Shown: positions 26,116-34,471, counted from the stretch's first letter. The stretch: 64,000 bases of DNA from Pokkaliibacter sp046614695 (GCF_046614695.1 NZ_JBKKHQ010000017.1:164059-228058), one strand, 5' to 3'. The notes: generated by a model from the sequence alone, not told the origin. Numbers and translations are program-made.

Positions 26116-26196
26116 CGACGGGCTGCCTATTCGGCAGTGAATACTTATTGCTATTCGACGGTGTTGTTATTTATTGCGTTACTCGCGCTGCAGACG
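26115..26196 (-). repeat. Degenerate mini-CRISPR-like unit upstream of cas1
   Basis: At 26115-26142 the plus strand carries GCTGCCTATTCGGCAGTGAA, which is 20 bases identical to the array 1 repeat with its Cas6f hairpin intact; the handle end has diverged. After a 26-base gap, 26169-26196 resembles the degenerate terminal repeat of array 1. On the minus strand it shares AATAAATAACAA and CGAGTA with that trailer. The layout is two damaged repeats around one short spacer, transcribable toward cas1. No leader is recognised. It could be a regulatory crRNA-like RNA or a decayed array. Confidence 0.6.
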
Positions 26197-26210
26197 TTTG
26201 CCAAGTCCAC

Positions 26211-26696
26211 TCATCTCGCTGTTTTGATCTCCTCGAGCATTTCCTTACGGCTTTGCCTGGCCGCCTGATAATGCCGAATCATCTCCACCGCTGCCTTACT
26301 GTGATAAAACCATCCTGAGAAGAGGCTGGCGGTAATACCCACCAGAGCGGCCCAAAGCAGGGCTGGCGATTGTCTGAAAGCGAATAAGCTCAATACCAAC
26401 AGCAGCATAACATTGGTGTAAACAAGCAGTCGCATCCACGTCATTGGCCACATTTTTCCGCGCGTCATCATGATGTTGGGATGAATGAGCAGCAGGATAT
26501 AAGGGATAAGTCCGAAGAAGAGACCTTTGGCAAACATGCGAAAGTCATAGAACTGACTCAATACACCAGCAAGCAGAGTCATCACCATAGCGATAGCAAC
26601 GATGCTGCCCATGATTGAGGCGACAAACCAGAGGGTATGCGGTGCAATCAATGCCAAAGGTTCATTGGGCGTTGCCTGTTTACTCAACTTCTTCAT
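26211..26696 (-). CDS. Unrecognised four-helix membrane protein in the CRISPR locus
   Basis: The protein has 161 aa from the ATG at 26696, chosen because TAGGTG lies a few bases upstream; a GTG at 26702 is possible. Hydrophobic segments fall at about residues 20-45, 54-73, 86-107 and 110-130. A basic, probably helical cytoplasmic tail rich in Arg, Lys and Glu follows. I do not recognise a family. It reads in the same direction as the cas operon, ends about 190 bases before cas1, and its start lies inside the end of the preceding small ORF. A function linked to CRISPR is suggested only by position. Confidence 0.7.
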   Translation of the reverse strand: MKKLSKQATPNEPLALIAPHTLWFVASIMGSIVAIAMVMTLLAGVLSQFYDFRMFAKGLFFGLIPYILLLIHPNIMMTRGKMWPMTWMRLLVYTNVMLLLVLSLFAFRQSPALLWAALVGITASLFSGWFYHSKAAVEMIRHYQAARQSRKEMLEEIKTAR

Positions 26697-26931
26697 AGAC
26701 ACCTACTGCAAGACTGCCCGTCTGGCGAAGAAGCCCACCAAGAGCACTGCCCGTGAAACCCGCGGTAGCAGCAAGGACATCACGGATGCGGCGTTGTGTC
26801 GCTTCAGTAATCTGCTGAGTGGTATAGCGCTTTGGAAGAGAGTTGCTTCTGCGCATAAGACGCAGGGTAGAGAATCTGGTTGATGGCATCCATTTGCTTA
26901 ATCCATTAAGTCCACTAGGAAAGACGGCCAT
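26680..26931 (-). CDS. Small unrecognised protein, possible partner of the membrane protein
   Basis: The open frame is up to 83 aa, with internal ATG starts at 26889 and 26856; none has a clear Shine-Dalgarno, so the true start is uncertain. The C-terminal half (QITEATQRRIRDVLAATAGF, then a glycine-rich GSALGGLLRQTG) could form an amphipathic helix plus a short hydrophobic segment. It overlaps the start of the membrane-protein gene by 17 bases, which suggests translational coupling if it is real. No family is recognised. Confidence 0.4.
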   Translation of the reverse strand: MAVFPSGLNGLSKWMPSTRFSTLRLMRRSNSLPKRYTTQQITEATQRRIRDVLAATAGFTGSALGGLLRQTGSLAVGVYEEVE

Positions 26932-27016
26932 AGTTTAATAACTGGAGAGAAGCTGACAACCCTGTTGCGGGGCTGATGGATATCGGAACAGGGCCCATGT
27001 CGTAGACTGAAGGTAG

Positions 27017-27222
27017 AACAAGCCTGCCTCCCCGAAGTACAAAACAACGAATGGGACGTCCTACAACGCCGCGCTTAAAGCGTATGGAAAACGAAAAAAC
27101 ACGGTGCAGACTACAGTCGCCAGTGGTGCAAAGTGCCTATAGGTATTGATGCGAAGACGCTGGAAATTCGGGCCATTGAGGTCACCGACACCACCGTGTG
27201 ACGCCCCGATGCTGCCTACTCG
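27017..27222 (+). pseudogene. IS5-family transposase remnant
   Basis: Two fragments in different frames survive. The first reads KYKTTN, then SYNAALKAYG, like the N-terminus of IS5-family transposases. The second (from about 27091) reads KKHGADYSRQW, then GIDAKTLEIRAIEVTD, like the region around the second catalytic Asp of the DDE domain. It is followed by a frameshift and GDAPMLP. The middle of the gene and the C-terminus are missing. The last bases of the fragment merge into the outermost repeat of CRISPR array 2. Confidence 0.75.
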
Positions 27223-29396
27223 GCAGTGAACTCGAACTTTCCGAAACCGAACCGTTAGCGTCTTTTCTAAGCTGCCTACTCGGCAGTGAACTTCAAGCGG
27301 TAACGTCTCGGCAGGCTCGATGATTTTCTAAGCTGCCTACTCGGCAGTGAACCTGCAGTCGATCTATCTCGACAAACCCCCGCTTTTCTAAGCTGCCTAC
27401 TCGGCAGTGAACTGAAAGATGAGCTGAAAACGCTTCAGGGCAAATTTCTAAGCTGCCTACTCGGCAGTGAACTCTCTTGTGATCAGGTGCACCGGTGCGG
27501 TCTATTTCTAAGCTGCCTACTCGGCAGTGAACCCGTACACCACAAAAGCTGTGGTTAACTGGCTGTTTCTAAGCTGCCTACTCGGCAGTGAACGTGCAAA
27601 AGGCGGATCGGTCTGGTTTCTGGGCTTTCTAAGCTGCCTACTCGGCAGTGAACTTGACGGTGATTCTACCTTTGCACCTGATGACTTTCTAAGCTGCCTA
27701 CTCGGCAGTGAACATAGTTGCGGCCATGTGTTAGCTCCGTAGTCTTTTCTAAGCTGCCTACTCGGCAGTGAACCAAGAGGCTAAAGCAGCCGGGGTTAAC
27801 TGGCATTTCTAAGCTGCCTACTCGGCAGTGAACAGGTCTGAATCATGCCTTCCTTACTTCGCCACTTTCTAAGCTGCCTACTCGGCAGTGAACAGTAGCT
27901 GGATCAGTGGCCACAGAGTTACTTATTTCTAAGCTGCCTACTCGGCAGTGAACGCACGAGTGGTGGTGACTGCCGATCCGTTCCATTTCTAAGCTGCCTA
28001 CTCGGCAGTGAACATTACCGTGAACCGCCGCGCCAAGTTCCTGCTTTTCTAAGCTGCCTACTCGGCAGTGAACGGATGTACACCTGATTCTGAGCGTCTG
28101 TCACTTTTCTAAGCTGCCTACTCGGCAGTGAACTATGACTCCTGCACTATTGGCTTTTTTCATTTTTTCTAAGCTGCCTACTCGGCAGTGAACCACCAGC
28201 TTTTTACCTGTTTCCAGCCGCTGGTTTTCTAAGCTGCCTACTCGGCAGTGAACTCGGTAGCTATTACCCAGTCGATAACATTCCATTTTCTAAGCTGCCT
28301 ACTCGGCAGTGAACAAGCGCCAGGCATTGGAGCAGGCAAACACTCATTTCTAAGCTGCCTACTCGGCAGTGAACTGCCGGGGTAGTTTCCTTATCATCGC
28401 CGATCATTTCTAAGCTGCCTACTCGGCAGTGAACCACTCGATCGCCTCGGCCTGCAACGCCCAGAATTTCTAAGCTGCCTACTCGGCAGTGAACGACATG
28501 ATCTTCTTAGCCCGCGCAGCCATCTCTTTCTAAGCTGCCTACTCGGCAGTGAACTTCGCTCAGCAACTGGTCATTCTTTACCTTCATTTCTAAGCTGCCT
28601 ACTCGGCAGTGAACTGTTCGGCGTCATTTCAGTGATGTAAGCGATTTTTCTAAGCTGCCTACTCGGCAGTGAACCCACATCAACGACCAAAACAACGTGT
28701 ACAACTTTTCTAAGCTGCCTACTCGGCAGTGAACACACACTGGATGCCAATTCCACCAGCGCCGGATTTCTAAGCTGCCTACTCGGCAGTGAACGACGTT
28801 GGTGAAGCAAAGATCCCATCCAAAATTTTCTAAGCTGCCTACTCGGCAGTGAACATTGTCATAGCCTTCTTCCTTAGCCGTCTTCATTTCTAAGCTGCCT
28901 ACTCGGCAGTGAACTGACTTCCTTGCTGCTGCACTGGGCGGCACATTTTCTAAGCTGCCTACTCGGCAGTGAACCGAGCAGTTGGCGTTCAGCGTAGTGA
29001 ACTTGCTTTCTAAGCTGCCTACTCGGCAGTGAACATTACCGCTTGTCGGCTTGGTTCCTGTTGATTCTTTCTAAGCTGCCTACTCGGCAGTGAACCAGGC
29101 GGTACCGCGACCGCCGTTAACTCGACATTTCTAAGCTGCCTACTCGGCAGTGAACCTGCCGGTCTATTACGTCTGCACTCTGAACTATTTCTAAGCTGCC
29201 TACTCGGCAGTGAACTAAAGCGTTGGGAAAATTCTTGTCTTCGTTCTTTTCTAAGCTGCCTACTCGGCAGTGAACTACGTTACCGTCACTATCAACAGAG
29301 TTTTCAATTTCTAAGCTGCCTACTCGGCAGTGAACGCAAAGGTACGCTTGTCACCGGCAACGCATTCATTTCTAAGCTGCCTACTCGGCAGTGAAC
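27204..29396 (-). CRISPR. Type I-F CRISPR array 2: 37 repeats, 36 spacers
   Basis: Thirty-six well-conserved 28-bp repeats run from 27264 to 29396, plus one truncated copy at 27204-27231 whose outer seven bases differ. Thirty-one spacers are 32 bp and five are 33 bp. The repeat differs from that of array 1 at two positions: CTTAG instead of CTCAG near the handle, and GAGTA instead of GAATA in the hairpin loop. Orientation follows the I-F consensus on the minus strand, with the damaged repeat at the low-coordinate end and the leader at 29397 and up. No spacer duplication was noticed by eye. Confidence 0.98.
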
Positions 29397-29526
29397 TAGA
29401 GCTTATGATCCACAGGCTCTTGTTCTTTAAGTACATTGTTCTGGTTTCGGCGTAAAACCCTTTTTTTAGCCGCCCCGCCAAGTCATTGATTTTGCGTAAA
29501 TTTAAAACGGGCGTAAAAAAAGGGTC
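29397..29526 (-). promoter_or_regulatory. Leader of CRISPR array 2
   Basis: This non-coding AT-rich stretch follows the leader-proximal repeat. It begins TAGAGC on the plus strand and ends with TAAAAAAAGGGTC (29514-29526). These are the same two elements, at similar spacing (about 120 bases apart), that flank the array 1 leader. The middle is not conserved between the two. It lies directly upstream of the divergent gene at 29618, so the promoters of that gene and of the array may be close. Confidence 0.75.
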
Positions 29527-29617
29527 TGAATCTTCTGCTAAACTACCGCGCTGTCGCTTTCCCATTTCGTTAGCCTGGAAGCTAGGCTTTCACTTTTTCT
29601 GATTTCTTAAGGACCCC

Positions 29618-30244
29618 ATGAAAACCTCCACTTTGCTGACCTGTTGTGCGCTTTTCTCGCTGTCAGGATCAGTGTCTGCCGAGCCGCCGACGGCTCACTT
29701 TGACCGGATTCTTGATACTCGTCTTGAAGCAACTAACTTTGCGGCAATCCAGCAGGAATGGGGAGAGGCGCCTGTCATGGAGTCCGGGCAGGGCGGTGAA
29801 AAGGTCTATGCCTTTTGTTATCAGCTGGAGGGTGAAACTCAGTTAACCCTGCTGTCCGGTGAAATGGGCGGAGATGATCACCAGTTGCTGGGTTATCAGC
29901 TGACGGCACAGGGTAAAGAGAAATGCGCCAATCCTGCGAAGCCGATCGTGGCGTCTGATGTGCTCGTTCCGGGATTAAGCCTGGGAATGACGCAGGAGGC
30001 TTTTGCCGATTACTTTGGTGATGTCAGCTGGAACAAAGGCCAGCCTTATCATTATTACGAGTGGGAACGGCCCTTAAGTGAGCAGGAGCTAAGCGGATTG
30101 CCTCCAAGCTTTCGTGATCTGGTGAAAAGCGGTGAGCATTCCGGCAAGGCGGATGTGGGGCTGTCAGTGTCGGGCCACTTTATCGAAACCGCTGGTAGTA
30201 AAAGCATGAACCAAATTACGGTTTGGCAGGTCTCGACGTACTAA
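29618..30244 (+). CDS. Exported protein of unknown function
   Basis: This 208-aa protein has a clear signal peptide (about 21 residues ending SVSAEPP). The mature part has two cysteines (CYQLEG and EKCANP) that could form a disulfide, and a C-terminal half beginning PGLSLGMTQEAFADYFG, a pattern seen in small periplasmic proteins of unknown role. I do not recognise a family. AAGGA precedes the ATG, and a good terminator follows, so it is probably monocistronic. Confidence 0.8.
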   Translation: MKTSTLLTCCALFSLSGSVSAEPPTAHFDRILDTRLEATNFAAIQQEWGEAPVMESGQGGEKVYAFCYQLEGETQLTLLSGEMGGDDHQLLGYQLTAQGKEKCANPAKPIVASDVLVPGLSLGMTQEAFADYFGDVSWNKGQPYHYYEWERPLSEQELSGLPPSFRDLVKSGEHSGKADVGLSVSGHFIETAGSKSMNQITVWQVSTY

Positions 30245-30266
30245 GCTTGCTGGATAACTATTGAAG

Positions 30267-30305
30267 AAGGCGCCTTGGCAAGTGATTGCCCTGAGCGCCT
30301 TTTTT
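30267..30305 (+). terminator. Terminator after the exported protein gene
   Basis: AAGGCGC faces GCGCCTT across a 21-base loop and is followed by a T-run. Confidence 0.75.
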
Positions 30306-30415
30306 ATGACTGAGCATTTATCACTAATGAGTTTTCATAGGAATGGGTAGTTTTTTGTGAGGCTTTCTATTTAAATCAGCCTGCAGAGATAGATATATGG
30401 CTGGGGTTTAAATAA

Positions 30416-31339
30416 ATGGATTTGAGTGTTTATGTTACGCAGTTTGTTGTGCAATTCGGTGCGTTGATTCTTTATCTTGTACCGCTGTTTTCAGGAATTG
30501 GCCTGCTATTCATCTTTAAGCAGGCAGCAAAAAAGCATCGAATTAATCCTTTGCTTGGCGACCTCTTGAGGCCGGCTGGTTTTAGCCTTCAGCAAAAAAT
30601 CGATGATCAGCAATGGGAAGTAATGAAGTACTGCTGTGGTTTACCCATGGTTGCAACCATTGCCCCTTTTTCAGTGCTGGTCGAAGAAAAGCTCGTTGGT
30701 GTTCATATCAGTACTACGTCATGGATTTTTATTTCTCTCCTGAGTCTCATAGGAGTTATCTACTTCATTTACAAAATGATCTCGGCCGCAATGGAGCTAC
30801 CTAAACTACGTTTAGGCCTTGCCTGTGAAATGGCGGTTGCTCAATCGCTAGAACACGTGATTTATCCTGAACAGACTCAGTGCAGAGTATTTCATGATAT
30901 TCAGTTTGAAGGCTTCAATATTGATCATCTGGTAGTTCTTGCTAATGGCGTTTTCGTTATTGAGACGAAGGGCCGTTCCAAATATCTTTTGGAAGGCAAA
31001 AAACAGGCGAAAGTGACTGTAGAAGGTGGAGCGCTCAAGTTTCCTACTCACACAGAAACGCAGCCGCTTGAGCAGGTCAGAATGAATATAAGAGCAGTTA
31101 AGCAATGGCTTGATAATGCGACAGGGCTTTCTGTTCCTGTCGCAGGCGTGCTCGTGCTTCCAGGCTGGTATGTGGAGCTTAAGGAGCGGACTGCAGATCC
31201 CTATGTGATGAATGACAAAGGGTTGAGTAAAAATTTAGCGAGCCTTCGCAATGGCTATCTTGACCCTGCACAGATGAAAGCCATCGTTTATCAGGCGGAA
31301 CAAAAGTGCAGAACAATAGACCGGCATTCTGTTAAGTGA
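30416..31339 (+). CDS. Membrane-anchored NERD-domain protein
   Basis: This is a 307-aa protein. Hydrophobic segments lie at about residues 10-33, 75-90 and 100-122. A NERD (nuclease-related) domain follows from about residue 135, visible as FHDIQFEGFNIDHLVVLANGVFVIETKGR, whose Asp and ExK residues match the restriction-enzyme-like fold. Family members are suspected nucleases, sometimes with helicase or kinase domains; none is attached here. The gene and its flanks are clearly more AT-rich than the neighbouring genes, which fits horizontal transfer next to the CRISPR locus. Confidence 0.8.
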   Translation: MDLSVYVTQFVVQFGALILYLVPLFSGIGLLFIFKQAAKKHRINPLLGDLLRPAGFSLQQKIDDQQWEVMKYCCGLPMVATIAPFSVLVEEKLVGVHISTTSWIFISLLSLIGVIYFIYKMISAAMELPKLRLGLACEMAVAQSLEHVIYPEQTQCRVFHDIQFEGFNIDHLVVLANGVFVIETKGRSKYLLEGKKQAKVTVEGGALKFPTHTETQPLEQVRMNIRAVKQWLDNATGLSVPVAGVLVLPGWYVELKERTADPYVMNDKGLSKNLASLRNGYLDPAQMKAIVYQAEQKCRTIDRHSVK

Positions 31340-31485
31340 GTCGGTTATGAGACTGCGCCCAGCCGACTCGCAGTCACTTATAGCTAACTTCACCTAGATA
31401 GAACCAAAAGATATAGATGTTTGGTTAATTTGTAGCCCGACATTATATAGCATGGTCAGATTGCAGAGATTGTCGGAGCTGTATC

Positions 31486-32499
31486 ATGCGCAAATTGTTA
31501 TCCCTTCTTGTTGCTTCCGTGCTTGCGGTTAGTGTGGGTGCTCAGGCCGTTGCGGCGGAGAAATCCTCGCTGGAAATCGGCTACATGCCCATTATTCCTG
31601 TGTCTCAGGCCTTTGTAACACTGGAGAATGGCAGCCTGGAAAAAGCCGGAGTGACAGACCCTGAACTGGTTAAGTTCCAGAATGGCCCGGCCATTGTGCA
31701 GGCGCTGCTGGGCGGTCAGCTCGATGTCGCCTATCTGGGGATTGGCCCGGCCATGGTCGCGCGTGCCAAGGGGGCGGATATCAAGGTGGTCGCTTCCGAT
31801 ATTGTTGAGCAGATCAGCATTGTGGCGCTGGGCAATCTGGCTCCCTATTTTGCCGATGGCGATGCCAGCACCGCTTTCGCACGCTTTGCCAAGGACCATG
31901 GTCGCAAGCCCGTGATTGCCACCTTCCCGACAGGCTCCGTGCCTGAAACTGTCCTGCAGTACTGGCTGCAAAAGCAGATTAAAGCCAACCCTGATGATCT
32001 CGACATTATTTATCAGGGCGCGGCGCAGGTGCAGCAGTCACTGATGACCGGCGCAGTCGATGGTGCGGCGATCCTGGAACCCGTGGTCAGCATCGTGACG
32101 CACAAGCTGCCCGAGGCCAAAGTGGTGGCGCGCGGTGGCGAGCTATTCCCGCATCAGCCCGGCGCGGTGCTGGTGGTGCGCGAAGGTTTGATCAAAGAGC
32201 ATCCTGAACTGGTGCAGTCTTTGGTTGCCGCCCATGTCGCCGCGACCCAATTGCTGCGCGAGCATCCCGAGGAAGCGGTCGATATGGTCGGCAAATATGT
32301 CGGCGGTGGTCGTATGCCGAAGGAGATCGTGCAGAAGGCGCTGGAAAACTCCAAAGCGAATTTTGAAGCCGATCCGAATGCCATTATTGATGGCACCCGC
32401 GAGATGCGCGACTTCCAGAAGGCTCAGGGCACTCTTAAGGTGGATCTGGACCTGAACACTCTTTTTGATACCTCTTTCTACGATAAGGTCAGCCAGTGA
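31486..32499 (+). CDS. ABC transporter periplasmic substrate-binding protein (NitT/TauT type)
   Basis: This 337-aa protein carries a signal peptide ending in QAVAAEKSS. The fold is of the SsuA/TauA/NMT1 kind: LEIGYMPIIPVSQAFVTLENG, then the FQNGPAIVQALLGGQLDVAYLGIGPA region typical of binding proteins for nitrate, sulfonates, taurine or thiamine precursors. The substrate cannot be read from sequence. GGAGC precedes the ATG. Its stop overlaps the start of the permease gene, so a single operon is certain in layout. Confidence 0.88.
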   Translation: MRKLLSLLVASVLAVSVGAQAVAAEKSSLEIGYMPIIPVSQAFVTLENGSLEKAGVTDPELVKFQNGPAIVQALLGGQLDVAYLGIGPAMVARAKGADIKVVASDIVEQISIVALGNLAPYFADGDASTAFARFAKDHGRKPVIATFPTGSVPETVLQYWLQKQIKANPDDLDIIYQGAAQVQQSLMTGAVDGAAILEPVVSIVTHKLPEAKVVARGGELFPHQPGAVLVVREGLIKEHPELVQSLVAAHVAATQLLREHPEEAVDMVGKYVGGGRMPKEIVQKALENSKANFEADPNAIIDGTREMRDFQKAQGTLKVDLDLNTLFDTSFYDKVSQ

Positions 32500-33263
32500 G
32501 TCAGCCTTATTCACCCGCGCGCCGGGCCCTGTTGGGCCTGGTTGGCGTTCTGGCCTTTGTGGGCCTGTGGAAGTTTGCCCAGGTATCCGGCTGGGCTCCG
32601 CCCGGTACTATTCCTGACCCGATGTTGTTACCTGCGACCCTGATGGATGAGTGGCAGTCGGGGCGCCTGTTGCCTGCCATTGGCTCCAGTCTGATTCATT
32701 ACGTCTGGGGCTTGGCGCTCGGCACGGCGTTTGGTTTTCTGGTCGGCGCACTGGCAGCGTCATCCAATGTGATTGATGGTCTGCACAGCTGGCTGGCGCG
32801 CATTCTGCGCCCGATTCCTCCGCTGGCCTGGGTGGTGTTTGCCATCGCCTGGTTCAAGGTGAGCCATGCGGGCGCCGCCTTCGTGATCGCCATTGGCGTG
32901 TTCTGGGTGAACTACTTCGCCACTTACTCTGCGGTGCGCCATGTCGATCCGAAATACTACGAACTGGCCCGCGCTTTTGGGCAGGCGGGTTTTATCAACC
33001 GCGCTTTGCATGTGACCTTGCCTGCCGCGGCACCGGGGATTTTCTCGGGTATCCGTACCGGTATTGGCCAGGCCTGGATGACGCTGATTGCCGCCGAACT
33101 TCTGGGTGTGCCCGGCATGGGGCAGGAGATGAATTCTGCTGCAGGCGTCGGTGCCTACGAGGCCGTGGTGGTCTACATGCTGGTGATTTCGCTGGTCTAC
33201 AGTCTGAGTGATTTTGCTTTCTCCCACATTGAAAAACGGGTACTGACATGGCGTCCCTCCTGA
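32496..33263 (+). CDS. ABC transporter permease (SsuC/TauC type)
   Basis: This 255-aa inner-membrane permease has about six helices and the EAA-like loop YELARAFGQAGFINRALHVTLPAAAPGI, which contacts the ATPase. The start is a GTG overlapping the stop of the binding-protein gene (GTGA). It pairs with the ATPase encoded next, whose start lies 16 bases inside this gene. Confidence 0.9.
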   Translation: MSQPYSPARRALLGLVGVLAFVGLWKFAQVSGWAPPGTIPDPMLLPATLMDEWQSGRLLPAIGSSLIHYVWGLALGTAFGFLVGALAASSNVIDGLHSWLARILRPIPPLAWVVFAIAWFKVSHAGAAFVIAIGVFWVNYFATYSAVRHVDPKYYELARAFGQAGFINRALHVTLPAAAPGIFSGIRTGIGQAWMTLIAAELLGVPGMGQEMNSAAGVGAYEAVVVYMLVISLVYSLSDFAFSHIEKRVLTWRPS

Positions 33264-33985
33264 GTATTGACGGGCTCACCTACCATTACCCCGGCGCCGC
33301 GCAGCCGGTGTTCCAGAATATCTCCCTTGATGTGCAACACGGCGAGTTTGTTGCCGTCGTCGGTGGTTCCGGTGTGGGTAAATCGACCTTGCTTCGCTGT
33401 GTTGGCGGGCTGATCAACGCTCAGTCCGGCGGTATTCACTGGCATTCCCAGGCCAATGCTGACAGCCGTCAGCACGGCATTGTCTTTCAGGATGGCCGGC
33501 TGATGCCCTGGCGTAACCTGCGGGACAACATTGCTTACGGCATGCAGGGGCTGGCGCTGGATGATCACCAAAAGCAGGAGCGTATCGCGGATGTGCTGGA
33601 GCTGACCCGCCTGGCTCATCTCGCCGAACGCTGGCCTCATCAGCTCTCGGGCGGACAGGTGCAGCGTGGCGGCATTGCCCGTGCGCTGGCGGTGCATCCG
33701 GATCTGTTGCTAATGGATGAGCCTTTCAGTGCGGTGGATGCCATCACCCGCGAGCATCTGCAGGATGAGCTCAGCGCCATCATGGAGCGTATCGGTGCGG
33801 CGGTGGTGTTTATCACCCACGATATTGAAGAGGCGGTTTATCTCGCTGATCGCGTGGTGGTGCTGGCAGGTTCGCCTGCCGGGCTGGCGCTGGAAGTGCA
33901 GGTGAAGGATCATCTCAGCGGTAAACGTGATCGCCAGGATCCTGCCTTGCAGGCACTGGCTCAGCAGATTGCCCAGGCACTCTGA
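33248..33985 (+). CDS. ABC transporter ATP-binding protein (SsuB/TauB type)
   Basis: This 245-aa ATPase has Walker A GGSGVGKSTLLR, Q-loop VFQDGRLMPWR, signature LSGGQVQRGGIARAL, Walker B LLLMDEPFSA and the His switch FITHD. The signature has GG where SsuB/TauB-type proteins often have R or K residues after VQR, a minor variation. It energises the importer formed with the two preceding genes. Confidence 0.92.
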   Translation: MASLLSIDGLTYHYPGAAQPVFQNISLDVQHGEFVAVVGGSGVGKSTLLRCVGGLINAQSGGIHWHSQANADSRQHGIVFQDGRLMPWRNLRDNIAYGMQGLALDDHQKQERIADVLELTRLAHLAERWPHQLSGGQVQRGGIARALAVHPDLLLMDEPFSAVDAITREHLQDELSAIMERIGAAVVFITHDIEEAVYLADRVVVLAGSPAGLALEVQVKDHLSGKRDRQDPALQALAQQIAQAL

Positions 33986-34032
33986 TCTGTGTCTGGCCAA
34001 CGGATAACCTCTTTTCCACAAGTGAGAATGCC

Positions 34033-34335
34033 ATGAATGAACTGCGCGTAGTCATCCACAGCCCCACCGAAGCGTCTTTCAAGCGTGCCCAGAATAATGC
34101 GCGTAATTTGCTGAAGGATCGCCCGCAGGCAGAGGTTGAGCTGGTGGTGAATGGCCCGGCGGCGGCCTTTGCCGTGCAGTTGGAAGATGAGCAGCTGCGC
34201 TCCTTGCTGGTGCTTTGCCATAACAGCCTGAAAGCGCAGTCACAGGAGGCACCGCAGGGTGTTCGCATCGTCGATGCGGCGGTGACGCATCTGGCTGAGC
34301 GTCAGCAGCAGGGCTGGAGTTATATCCGCGCTTAA
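34033..34335 (+). CDS. DsrE-like small protein linked to the ABC importer
   Basis: This 100-aa soluble protein has a DsrE/DsrF-type fold signature: MNELRVVIHSPTEASFKRAQNNARNL, then VELVVNGPAAAFAV and QGVRIVDAAVTHLAERQQQGWSYI. It has one visible cysteine (LLVLCHNS), where some DsrE-family sulfurtransferases carry the active Cys. It follows the ATPase gene after 47 bases, so it is probably in the same operon. That would fit a sulfur-containing substrate, which is only an inference. Confidence 0.72.
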   Translation: MNELRVVIHSPTEASFKRAQNNARNLLKDRPQAEVELVVNGPAAAFAVQLEDEQLRSLLVLCHNSLKAQSQEAPQGVRIVDAAVTHLAERQQQGWSYIRA

Positions 34336-34471
34336 GGCTATGCCGTGGCGGGTGAACTGAGTCATTTTCAGCCAGAGATGGAAGCGGCAGTCGGGAGTCT
34401 GTGGTAAGGTAGCGACCGGTTTTTCCACAGACTCTTTTTCACCGAATGATTTCTCTGACAGGGTGTGCGCC

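Noticed and set aside
26143..26168. Match of the 26-base pseudo-spacer to the cas1 promoter
   Set aside because: The best site I could find next to a CC motif (near 26055) agrees at only about five of the eight seed positions, which is not enough to claim a target.
26960..26993. 7-bp stem CCCTGTT/AACAGGG upstream of the IS5 remnant
   Set aside because: Short stem with a 20-base loop and no T-run; could be chance, and it does not match a known IS end that I can recall.
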